Assembly (NCBI GenBank): GCA_030916575.1
Contig: JAUPWJ010000063.1
Coordinates: forward strand, 1 to 5,174
Length of the DNA: 5,174 bases
DNA from: Patescibacteria group bacterium
GTDB taxonomy: Bacteria; Patescibacteriota; Minisyncoccia; Phycocordibacterales; UBA9973
Direction: 5' to 3'
Numbering within the stretch: the first letter of the stretch is position 1; every line of letters starts with the position of its first letter. Positions 1-4,113 of this stretch are shown here, piece after piece. The translations under genes were made by a program, and so were the position numbers. Below the pieces are notes generated by a model. It was not told where the DNA came from. It saw only the letters and a program-made list of their open reading frames with translations, and ran no database searches.

Positions 1-492
1 CTTCTTGAAGGGATTTCACAAAGTGGAATAACCATAATCAAGATGGATGAAAAAATGGACCAAGGACCAATTGTTGCTCAATGGGAATACACATTTCATG
101 ATGAAGATACATTCAAGTCACTTCAAGATAAGATGTTTTTGGGTGCAGCAGAAAAAATCCCTCAAGTCATTGAAGATTTACTCGCTCAAAAAATTACTCT
201 CGTAGTTCAAAATGAAGATCAGGCTACCTATTGTCAGATGATTACCAAACACAATGGCTTTATTGATCTTTCATCCCCACCAGAAAAACAAACCCTAAAG
301 AGAATGATTAGGGCTTATTATCCATGGCCAGGGGTCTATACGAAAATCAGAACTACACAGGGAGAAAAGATACTAAAATTATTACCAGATAACAAAGTTC
401 AAATGGAAGGGAAAAATATTGTAAGTGTCGGTGATTTCTTCAATGGGTACCCAGAGCTTAAGCCTGAGCTTGAGGGGTTACTTCTAGAGTAG
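1..492 (+). CDS. fmt: Methionyl-tRNA formyltransferase, C-terminal part (5' end outside window)
   Basis: Fmt transfers a formyl group from 10-formyltetrahydrofolate to Met-tRNAfMet in the cytosol, which prepares the initiator tRNA for translation. The frame is open from base 1 and ends at TAG 490-492, giving 163 residues; full-length Fmt is about 310, so roughly the first half is missing because of the window edge. The visible part begins in the end of the catalytic domain: a G-I-T-I-I-K-M-D-E segment followed by D-Q-G-P-I matches the conserved (S/T)GVT.M.MD..(L/M)D.GP stretch of the family. The C-terminal tRNA-binding domain follows, with QATYCQMITK-GFIDL and the typical RAYYPWPGVYTKI signature. 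The ATG at 43 is internal, not a start. It converges with rpmB and the coding regions overlap by 35 bp; no terminator separates them. Confidence 0.94.
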   Translation, partial: LLEGISQSGITIIKMDEKMDQGPIVAQWEYTFHDEDTFKSLQDKMFLGAAEKIPQVIEDLLAQKITLVVQNEDQATYCQMITKHNGFIDLSSPPEKQTLKRMIRAYYPWPGVYTKIRTTQGEKILKLLPDNKVQMEGKNIVSVGDFFNGYPELKPELEGLLLE

Positions 493-694
493 TTACTTCT
501 TTATCAAATGCTGCAACTTTTTTATACATTCTCAAGCATTTTGTGCAAAGTCTAATTCTTTTTGTTGTTCCATCAACCACGACACGTGTTGCGTGAAGAT
601 TTGGTTTGAAAACTTTCACTGTTCGTCTTTTAGAGTGGGAAACGTTGTGTCCGTGAAGAACGCCTTTTCCGCATGATGCACATTTCATTGCCAT
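458..694 (-). CDS. rpmB: 50S ribosomal protein L28, zinc-ribbon form
   Basis: L28 is a small protein of the large ribosomal subunit. The 78-residue product carries the family signature near the N-terminus (H16-NVSHSKRRT-V, then F29-K-PNLHATRV) and a basic middle. Cysteine pairs C5-x2-C8 and C50-x2-C53 mark the zinc-binding (C+) form; many bacteria have lost these cysteines. The tail after about residue 63 (acidic, then Gln/Ala) is a lineage-specific extension. The start at 694 is preferred over the ATG at 688 because an AAGAAG ribosome-binding site lies about 6 nt before it. The predicted promoter at 744-716 would give a 5' leader of about 15 nt. The 3' end overlaps the end of fmt on the other strand. 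Confidence 0.94.
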   Translation of the reverse strand: MAMKCASCGKGVLHGHNVSHSKRRTVKVFKPNLHATRVVVDGTTKRIRLCTKCLRMYKKVAAFDKEVTTLEVTPQAQA

Positions 695-710
695 AATTTT
701 CTTCTTTGAA

Positions 711-739
711 TTGCTAGTATACTAAAAAATAGCTATAAT
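711..739 (+). promoter_or_regulatory. Predicted promoter for the M50 peptidase gene
   Basis: A -35 box TTGCTA (711-716) and a perfect -10 box TATAAT (734-739) are separated by 17 nt. Transcription would start near 746, leaving a leader of about 68 nt with no clear ribosome-binding site. A weaker alternative (TTTACT 779-784, 17-nt spacer, CATATA 802-807) would make the gene leaderless. It shares one base at each end with the opposing rpmB promoter. Confidence 0.55.
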
Positions 740-744
740 TACAA
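716..744 (-). promoter_or_regulatory. Predicted rpmB promoter
   Basis: On the minus strand a -35 box TTGTAA (744-739) is followed after 17 nt by a -10 box TATACT (721-716). Transcription would start near 709, just before the rpmB ribosome-binding site. The element occupies almost the same bases as the plus-strand promoter for the M50 peptidase. Confidence 0.6.
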
Positions 745-813
745 CAAGACTGACTACTCAACGTTTTTGATAATATTATTTACTACCGTTGGAATAAGTC
801 TCATATATATCTT

Positions 814-1470
814 ATGGAAGGAATTTTCAGTCCAGTTGGACTTCTCACACTTGGTATCCTCATTTACTCAGCAATTCTTCATGAAATTGCTCATGGATAT
901 GTCGCGGAAAGATTGGGTGATCCAACAGCACGTCTCATGGGCAGACTTACCCTCAATCCAAAACCACACATCGATCCTTTTTTAAGTATTATTCTTCCAC
1001 TTTTACTTCTACTTTCAAATTCTGGAGTTATTTTTGGAGGTGCCAAACCAGTACCTGTTGACCCGTTCAACCTTAAAGATGGGAGAAAAGATATTGCCCT
1101 TGTTTCTCTCGCTGGGCCTGCAACAAATATTGTTCTCGTACTGATAGCAACATTAATTTACAAACTTTTTGGGCTTGGAGGACTCCAAATGACGACAGTT
1201 GGACTTATTGCTTCAATTGTCACTGCAACAATTATCAAAGTTAATTTATCGCTTGCAATCTTTAACCTCTTACCTATTCCACCACTTGATGGATCAAAAG
1301 TATTTTCACTTCTTCTTCCTGAAAAAATTGCGGATACATACCTTTCTTTTGGCTCTGTAGGAACACTTATACTTCTGCTTCTTATTATGTTCCCTATTGG
1401 TGGTTTTTCTCTTATGAGCGTTGTAAGTAATCTTTATCTTTTCTCACTTTCTCTTCTCGGTCTCAGCTAA
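814..1470 (+). CDS. M50 family membrane metalloprotease (site-2 protease-like)
   Basis: Intramembrane zinc metalloproteases of family M50 cleave transmembrane or membrane-near peptides; the substrate cannot be read from the sequence. The 218-residue protein has the HExxH zinc motif H23-E-I-A-H27 within the first hydrophobic segment. The conserved S99-L-A-G-P-A-T-N block marks a core helix. The third zinc ligand is expected at D159 in N151-L-L-P-I-P-P-L-D-G. Hydrophobic segments lie near residues 8-27, 56-70, 97-117, 127-150 and 181-212. There is no PDZ domain, which places it with the short YwhC-like proteins rather than with RseP. The ATG at 814 lies 11 codons past the last plausible upstream extension and sits at the usual distance before HExxH. 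It is expressed divergently from rpmB. Confidence 0.92.
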   Translation: MEGIFSPVGLLTLGILIYSAILHEIAHGYVAERLGDPTARLMGRLTLNPKPHIDPFLSIILPLLLLLSNSGVIFGGAKPVPVDPFNLKDGRKDIALVSLAGPATNIVLVLIATLIYKLFGLGGLQMTTVGLIASIVTATIIKVNLSLAIFNLLPIPPLDGSKVFSLLLPEKIADTYLSFGSVGTLILLLLIMFPIGGFSLMSVVSNLYLFSLSLLGLS

Positions 1471-1488
1471 AGGAAAAGACTATAAACC

Positions 1489-1517
1489 TTGACACCTCAT
1501 ACCCTCAACCGTATACT
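1489..1517 (+). promoter_or_regulatory. Strong sigma70-type promoter of the structured RNA
   Basis: A perfect -35 box TTGACA (1489-1494), a 17-nt spacer and a -10 box TATACT (1512-1517) form the best promoter in the window. The start would fall at about 1521-1524, exactly where the terminal stem of the downstream RNA begins. No good ORF follows. Confidence 0.8.
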
Positions 1518-1520
1518 GAT

Positions 1521-1749
1521 GCTGCTCTTTGTTACTTGCGGAGATCGTAATATTTTTTCTCTACAAATCATAACTTTTGAGGTACTCTATATTCGCCATC
1601 TGGTGGATTGGAGGACAAGGTGGGGTTTTGAACCTTCGGGTAAAGACAGCCTCCCTATTTTTTTTCTCAGAGGAAATGAACGGTCTATTCCACGGTATGC
1701 AAAGAGCAGAATTTATTAAAAAGATCACAGAATTCTGTGATCTTTTTTT
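1521..1749 (+). ncRNA. Structured non-coding RNA, 6S-like architecture (family not assigned)
   Basis: No convincing protein is encoded between 1471 and 1939. From the predicted start, bases 1522-1531 (CTGCTCTTTG) pair perfectly with 1700-1709 (CAAAGAGCAG). Further paired blocks continue inward: 1533-1535 with 1695-1697, 1542-1547 with 1681-1686, and 1555-1562 with 1669-1676. Together they make an interrupted rod that closes the molecule. Inside lie a large asymmetric open region (1563-1590 and 1655-1668), a hairpin at 1591-1608, and a second hairpin closed by GGAGG 1610-1614 with CCTCC 1650-1654. Size (about 188 nt between the paired ends), rod shape, open centre, strong promoter and terminator fit 6S RNA, the regulator of RNA polymerase. 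The SRP RNA tetraloop region, tmRNA ends and RNase P core motifs are not seen. The 6S identity is inference; the existence of an RNA gene is better supported. Confidence 0.65.
1718..1749 (+). terminator. Intrinsic terminator, perfect 30-bp palindrome
   Basis: Bases 1718-1747 are a perfect inverted repeat centred between 1732 and 1733 (core CACAGAATTCTGTG), ending in seven T residues (1743-1749). Because the other strand ends in A5/T5 as well, it could also stop transcription coming from the right. It ends the structured RNA transcript. Confidence 0.88.
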
Positions 1750-1773
1750 GTGATAGAGCATCTTCACTAGGGG

Positions 1774-1803
1774 TTGCTGGCAAAGGAGAGATTTTGATAC
1801 AAT
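1774..1803 (+). promoter_or_regulatory. Predicted promoter of the tRNA-Thr/tRNA-Tyr transcript
   Basis: TTGCTG (1774-1779), an 18-nt spacer and TACAAT (1798-1803) lie just after the preceding terminator. Transcription would start at about 1810, some 130 nt before the first tRNA. Confidence 0.55.
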
Positions 1804-1810
1804 GAACCCT

Positions 1811-1939
1811 ACTGGATTTGTTTGGAACTAAAACAAATCTGTAAATGCGCGGTTACGCCGCTCGCGGTATTAATACCGGCGTCGCGCACCCTTATAGGGA
1901 AAGCGTTGGAGAAAACCGTGAGGTTTGATCCACGACAGC
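1811..1939 (+). other. Unexplained structured RNA leader upstream of tRNA-Thr
   Basis: This stretch lies between the predicted start site and the first tRNA, and it is rich in inverted repeats. Hairpin 1 pairs GATTTGTTT (1815-1823) with AAACAAATC (1831-1839). Hairpin 2 is long and GC-rich: TGCGCG 1846-1851 with CGCGCA 1883-1888, ACGCC 1855-1859 with GGCGT 1878-1882, and GGTA 1866-1869 with TACC 1874-1877. Hairpin 3 is CCCT 1889-1892 with AGGG 1896-1899. Hairpin 4 is AAACC 1913-1917 with GGTTT 1922-1926 around a GTGA (GNRA-type) loop, extended by CGTTGGA 1904-1910 with TCCACG 1929-1934. The high GC of 1846-1890 stands out from the AT-rich surroundings. I do not recognise an RNA family. It could be a separate small RNA released by RNase P cleavage at 1940, a regulatory leader or a degenerate RNA gene. 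Confidence 0.45.
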
Positions 1940-2011
1940 GCCGACTTAGCTCAGTGGTAGAGCAGTTGTTTTGTAAACATCAGGTCATCAGTTCAAATCT
2001 GATAGTCGGCT
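1940..2011 (+). tRNA. tRNA-Thr (anticodon TGT)
   Basis: A full cloverleaf of 72 nt: acceptor GCCGACT 1940-1946 with AGTCGGC 2004-2010, D stem GCTC/GAGC with loop AGTGGTA, anticodon loop 1970-1976 with TGT at 1972-1974, five-base variable loop, T arm ATCAG-TTCAAAT-CTGAT, and discriminator T2011. The anticodon stem has one T-T mismatch (1966/1980). CCA is not encoded and must be added after transcription. It reads ACA and, by wobble, other Thr codons. It is the first tRNA of a Thr-Tyr-Thr series. Confidence 0.97.
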
Positions 2012-2025
2012 CAGAACTCCATCCT

Positions 2026-2109
2026 GCTGGGTTGGCAGAGCAGCAATTGCACGTGGCTGTAGACCACGCGGCCGAAAGGCCTCCGGGGGTGCAAGTCCCT
2101 CATCCAGCA
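2026..2109 (+). tRNA. tRNA-Tyr (anticodon GTA), class II with altered elbow
   Basis: Acceptor GCTGGGT 2026-2032 pairs with ATCCAGC 2102-2108 and the discriminator is A2109. The anticodon stem CGTGG/CCACG encloses loop CTGTAGA with GTA at 2059-2061. The long variable arm is a tidy GGCC-GAAA-GGCC hairpin (2070-2081), as expected for bacterial tRNA-Tyr. Two conserved contacts are changed. The D loop reads AGCAGCAA (2039-2046) and lacks the G18-G19 pair, while the T loop reads TGCAAGT (2090-2096) with G instead of U at position 55. The D stem GCAG/TTGC includes one G-T pair. CCA is not encoded. The tRNA lies 14 nt after tRNA-Thr and is probably on the same transcript. Confidence 0.95.
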
Positions 2110-2113
2110 CATC

Positions 2114-2155
2114 AAAGCGTATGGCGGAATATAATTCAAGCTATACGCTTTTTTT
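2114..2155 (+). terminator. Intrinsic terminator after tRNA-Tyr
   Basis: A 9-bp stem pairs AAAGCGTAT (2114-2122) with ATACGCTTT (2143-2151) and runs directly into a T7 tract (2149-2155). The 20-nt loop contains a smaller GAAT/ATTC hairpin. It should end the Thr-Tyr transcript and so separates these genes from the next tRNA, which starts only 7 nt later. Confidence 0.75.
2130..2135 (+). promoter_or_regulatory. Possible -10 box for tRNA-Thr(GGT) inside the terminator loop
   Basis: A perfect TATAAT lies in the terminator loop; a start at about 2142 would be 20 nt upstream of tRNA-Thr(GGT). No good -35 box is found (the best is about AGCACA at 2106-2111). Read-through of the terminator is the alternative. 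Confidence 0.35.
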
Positions 2156-2161
2156 AAAGTT

Positions 2162-2233
2162 GCCGATGTGGCTCAGTGGCAGAGCACGTTCTTGGTAAGA
2201 ACGGGGTCACGGGTCCGATTCCCGTCATCGGCT
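2162..2233 (+). tRNA. tRNA-Thr (anticodon GGT)
   Basis: A 72-nt cloverleaf: acceptor GCCGATG 2162-2168 with CATCGGC 2226-2232, D stem GCTC/GAGC with standard loop AGTGGCA, anticodon stem CGTTC/GAACG, loop TTGGTAA with GGT at 2194-2196, variable GGGTC, T stem ACGGG/CCCGT and discriminator T2233. The T loop is TCCGATT, so position 55 is C instead of the nearly universal U. CCA is not encoded. With the TGT isoacceptor it covers the Thr codons ACC/ACU and ACA. Confidence 0.97.
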
Positions 2234-2262
2234 CACGTATTTCATTTCTGCCTCGGATTGTG

Positions 2263-2268
2263 TATAAT
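2263..2268 (+). promoter_or_regulatory. Predicted -10 box of rpmG
   Basis: TATAAT, 22 nt before the rpmG start codon, would give a leader of about 16 nt that holds the ribosome-binding site. The -35 region is weak (around TTTCAT 2240-2245), so rpmG may also be expressed by read-through from tRNA-Thr(GGT), since no terminator lies between. Confidence 0.5.
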
Positions 2269-2290
2269 ATGCATCTAGAAGGAAAAAGCT

Positions 2291-2467
2291 ATGGCAAAAA
2301 AAGGTGAACATCGAATAACTTTGGGTCTCAAATGTACTGTTTGCAAAAACAGAAATTATGTCACAACTAAGAATAAAATGGAGACGCCAGAGAAATTAAA
2401 ATTAAATAAATTCTGTAGTTTTTGTCGAAAAGTTACAGAACATACTGAAGTTGAAAAGCTAAAGTAA
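2291..2467 (+). CDS. rpmG: 50S ribosomal protein L33, zinc-ribbon form
   Basis: A 58-residue protein of the large ribosomal subunit. It begins MAKKGEHRIT and has two cysteine pairs, C15-x2-C18 and C42-x2-C45, forming the zinc ribbon of C+ type L33, with the family's RNYVTTKN segment after the first pair and the LNKFCSFCRKVTEHTE segment at the second. A clear ribosome-binding site (AGAAGGA, 2276-2282) lies about 8 nt before ATG 2291. Its position between tRNA-Thr and tRNA-Trp is the classic bacterial arrangement tRNA-Thr-rpmG-tRNA-Trp-secE-nusG and independently supports the call. A terminator follows 27 nt after the stop. Confidence 0.96.
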   Translation: MAKKGEHRITLGLKCTVCKNRNYVTTKNKMETPEKLKLNKFCSFCRKVTEHTEVEKLK

Positions 2468-2494
2468 TATTTAAAATTTTAATAATATAAAGAC

Positions 2495-2517
2495 AAGCGC
2501 CAGTGGCGCTTTTTTTG
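2495..2517 (+). terminator. Intrinsic terminator of rpmG
   Basis: AAGCGCC (2495-2501) pairs with GGCGCTT (2505-2511) around a three-base loop, followed by a run of T (2510-2516). It ends the rpmG transcript ahead of tRNA-Trp. Confidence 0.88.
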
Positions 2518-2523
2518 TATAAT
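2518..2523 (+). promoter_or_regulatory. Possible -10 box for tRNA-Trp
   Basis: TATAAT directly follows the T tract of the rpmG terminator; a start near 2530 would lie about 20 nt before tRNA-Trp. No -35 box is recognisable because the terminator stem occupies that place. A small hairpin (ATTAGC 2531-2536 with GCTAAT 2542-2547) lies between it and the tRNA. Confidence 0.4.
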
Positions 2524-2550
2524 AAAGACCATTAGCTATTGGCTAATTTT

Positions 2551-2621
2551 AGGGGTGTGGTGAAACGGTATCACAGCAGTCTCCAAAACTGCTTTTCACG
2601 GTTCGAATCCGTGCGCCCCTG
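2551..2621 (+). tRNA. tRNA-Trp (anticodon CCA)
   Basis: Acceptor AGGGGTG 2551-2557 pairs with CGCCCCT 2614-2620 (one T-G pair) and the discriminator is G2621, as expected for bacterial tRNA-Trp. The D arm is GTGA/TCAC with loop AACGGTA, the anticodon stem GCAGT/ACTGC, and the loop CTCCAAA with CCA at 2583-2585. The variable loop is four T and the T arm CACGG-TTCGAAT-CCGTG is standard. CCA is not encoded at the 3' end. The anticodon reads UGG only, which fits a code in which UGA is not Trp. Confidence 0.97.
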
Positions 2622-2633
2622 CACATTTACCAC

Positions 2634-2661
2634 TTGTATATAAATATTTAAAATCTACAAT
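2634..2661 (+). promoter_or_regulatory. Predicted leaderless promoter of the C39-like gene
   Basis: TTGTAT (2634-2639), a 16-nt spacer and TACAAT (2656-2661) place the expected transcription start at the A of the ATG (2668). No ribosome-binding site is present upstream, which fits a leaderless mRNA. Confidence 0.5.
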
Positions 2662-2667
2662 ATCCCC

Positions 2668-3198
2668 ATGGCTATTGTTCCCTACCAACAAACACTTACT
2701 CACAGCTGCTTGGCAGCTTGTTTTTTAATGCTTCAAGAAAAAAACTTTACAGAAATTGATGAGAAAGAATTGGCAATGAATGGCTCTAGTAGAAAATATC
2801 CATTTTATATGGTTGGTATTTCTGCGGAGTTTATCAAAAAATATGATGGCAAAATTACGATTTATGCGGACAATAATTTCTTTACTGCCACCCTTCAAAA
2901 AGGAATTACGGGAGATAAAAAGATTAATGTTATTCATAAGAAAATAGACATGCATCTTATCTCTAAACTGCTTAAGAAAAAACCAATAATATGTCATATT
3001 GACGACCATGCACTTGGTGACTTCTCTCACGCATCCCACTTTATTATCCTAGAAAAAGAAAGTGAAAAATTTATTACTATTATTGACCCTTGGAACGGAA
3101 AGAAATATAAAATTAGTAAAACTAAACTAACTGAAGCAATTTCTGATTTAAAAAATCATATAAAAATGTGCCCACTTTTATTTTCAATTGAAACATAA
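2668..3198 (+). CDS. Small C39/papain-like cysteine peptidase homologue
   Basis: A 176-residue soluble protein with no signal peptide or membrane segment. The N-terminus has Q7/Q8 and C14 in T11-H-S-C-L-A-A-C, which fits the oxyanion-hole Gln and catalytic Cys of the C39 fold. H124 in S-H-A-S-H-F-I-I-L-E and D140 in I-I-D-P-W-N-G complete a plausible Cys-His-Asp triad with the typical spacing. C39 domains remove double-glycine leaders from exported peptides, usually fused to an ABC transporter; stand-alone C39-like proteins mostly have unknown substrates. Here there is no transporter, no precursor peptide gene and no processing partner nearby, so the role is open. The start at 2668 is set by the promoter immediately upstream. 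It is followed by a separate promoter for the next gene and is probably monocistronic. Confidence 0.75.
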   Translation: MAIVPYQQTLTHSCLAACFLMLQEKNFTEIDEKELAMNGSSRKYPFYMVGISAEFIKKYDGKITIYADNNFFTATLQKGITGDKKINVIHKKIDMHLISKLLKKKPIICHIDDHALGDFSHASHFIILEKESEKFITIIDPWNGKKYKISKTKLTEAISDLKNHIKMCPLLFSIET

Positions 3199-3244
3199 TC
3201 AGCTCTAACATAGTCAATTAAGGCCTGCAAATAGCCCTATAGTG

Positions 3245-3273
3245 TTGACCAGTTTTTCTTTTTTTGCTACACT
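3245..3273 (+). promoter_or_regulatory. Predicted extended -10 promoter of the first methyltransferase
   Basis: TTGACC (3245-3250), a 17-nt spacer and TACACT (3268-3273) preceded by TGC (extended -10). The start is expected around 3280-3281, leaving a leader of only about 3-4 nt before ATG 3284. This decides the start codon of the gene: the upstream GTG at 3242 would lie before the promoter. Confidence 0.65.
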
Positions 3274-3283
3274 TCTCCACATT

Positions 3284-3997
3284 ATGACAGAAACAATTAG
3301 AACCCTACCAAAATTTTCACCTATTCGCACTTCAGTTGCTGAACAAGTGCGTTTTGCGAGGCAACTAGACCGATCTGGTGATTACATAACGACACGGAAA
3401 TTAAGTAACTATATTGATTCATTCGCAGGTCTTACAGAGTTATTTAATCATATAAAAACCATTAATCCTCAAGGTACCGTATTAGATATCGGCGCTGGAA
3501 AAGCATTTGCAATATCCGAACTTAATATGTCAGAGATTGGAAATGGACTTGATTACTTAGCAACTGTTTTGACACGCCCTCAAAATGCATCTATACCTGC
3601 AGAGAAAATTATTAGCACAACTGCTGAGAACCTATTTGGTATTCCAAATGAATCAATTACGGGGATCCTTTCATGTTATGGGCTAGCTTACAGCGTTGCA
3701 CCAGAACGCGTAATACGTAGAATAGATGAAGTACTAGTTGATGGTGCACCATTAAAAGCGACTTTTTATGGAAAGATACTATCACCCTCTTTACAAGAAG
3801 ACTATCACGGGCTACAAGACTCGAGTAGATTCCTATGGGAATTAAAAAGATTAAATTATGACATTGCCACGCAAAAACATATGGCAGGTGAGATTGTTCT
3901 AGCAATAAAACCTGGTGGGAAATGTACCATATCAGCATCAGATTTATTAGCACAGGATGAAAAAATATATTGGGATAGTTTTCAAAAAGAAAAATAA
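3284..3997 (+). CDS. Class I SAM-dependent methyltransferase, substrate unknown
   Basis: From ATG 3284 the protein has 237 residues. Motif I of the Rossmann-fold methyltransferases is clear at residues 66-80 (V-L-D-I-G-A-G-K-A-F-A). D90 in N-G-L-D-Y fits the acidic residue at the end of strand 2 that binds the SAM ribose. T113-A-E-N-L is motif III-like, and S130-C-Y-G-L-A-Y-S takes the place of motif IV. The N-terminal 60 residues are helical-looking and not typical of a known subfamily. A K-P-G-G turn appears late (209-212). No substrate-specific signature was recognised; RNA, protein, lipid or small molecule targets are all possible. A longer frame from GTG 3242 exists but would include the promoter. 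The gene has its own promoter and lies 117 nt before an unrelated methyltransferase. Confidence 0.82.
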   Translation: MTETIRTLPKFSPIRTSVAEQVRFARQLDRSGDYITTRKLSNYIDSFAGLTELFNHIKTINPQGTVLDIGAGKAFAISELNMSEIGNGLDYLATVLTRPQNASIPAEKIISTTAENLFGIPNESITGILSCYGLAYSVAPERVIRRIDEVLVDGAPLKATFYGKILSPSLQEDYHGLQDSSRFLWELKRLNYDIATQKHMAGEIVLAIKPGGKCTISASDLLAQDEKIYWDSFQKEK

Positions 3998-4079
3998 ATA
4001 TTGGTAATTCAAATAACGAAACACAACATAGTCACTCAGCCCCTGCACCAACCTTTAGGTTCAACAGTTACTTATACTC

Positions 4080-4107
4080 CTGACGAATCTTCGAACTTTG
4101 CTATAAT
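4080..4107 (+). promoter_or_regulatory. Predicted leaderless promoter of the second methyltransferase
   Basis: CTGACG (4080-4085), a 16-nt spacer and a perfect TATAAT (4102-4107) with an extended TGC in front. The expected start coincides with the ATG at 4114. There is no ribosome-binding site upstream. Confidence 0.6.
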
Positions 4108-4113
4108 TCAACC

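Noticed and set aside
767..985. Frame encoding a 72-residue protein over the start of the M50 gene
   Set aside because: It overlaps the well-supported M50 frame in another phase, has no family features and ends without a sensible domain.
1610..1654. tRNA-like 3' half on the minus strand (GGTTCAAAACC, then CCTCC)
   Set aside because: No D arm, anticodon arm or seven-base acceptor could be built; the resemblance comes from the inner hairpin of the structured RNA.
1669..1685. GAGGAAATGAACGGTC resembles the GAGGAAAGTCC core of RNase P RNA
   Set aside because: In RNase P RNA this motif lies near the 5' end and pairs with an ACAGAAA region; here it lies near the 3' end and the partner motif is missing.
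1489..1719. Plus-strand open frame of 76 codons in the RNA region, and a minus-strand frame at 1561-1767
   Set aside because: The first begins inside the -35 box of the strong promoter; both run through paired RNA stems and the second through the terminator. No recognisable protein features.
1822..2157. 111-codon open frame across the leader and two tRNAs
   Set aside because: It overlaps two certain tRNA genes; the protein has no features and its frame is a by-product of GC-rich RNA sequence.
1940..2660. Possible integrated element using a tRNA as attachment site
   Set aside because: No duplicated tRNA 3' fragment and no integrase were found in the window.
3242..3283. Upstream GTG start for the first methyltransferase
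   Set aside because: It precedes the -35 box of a good extended -10 promoter and adds a hydrophobic stretch that does not fit a cytosolic methyltransferase.
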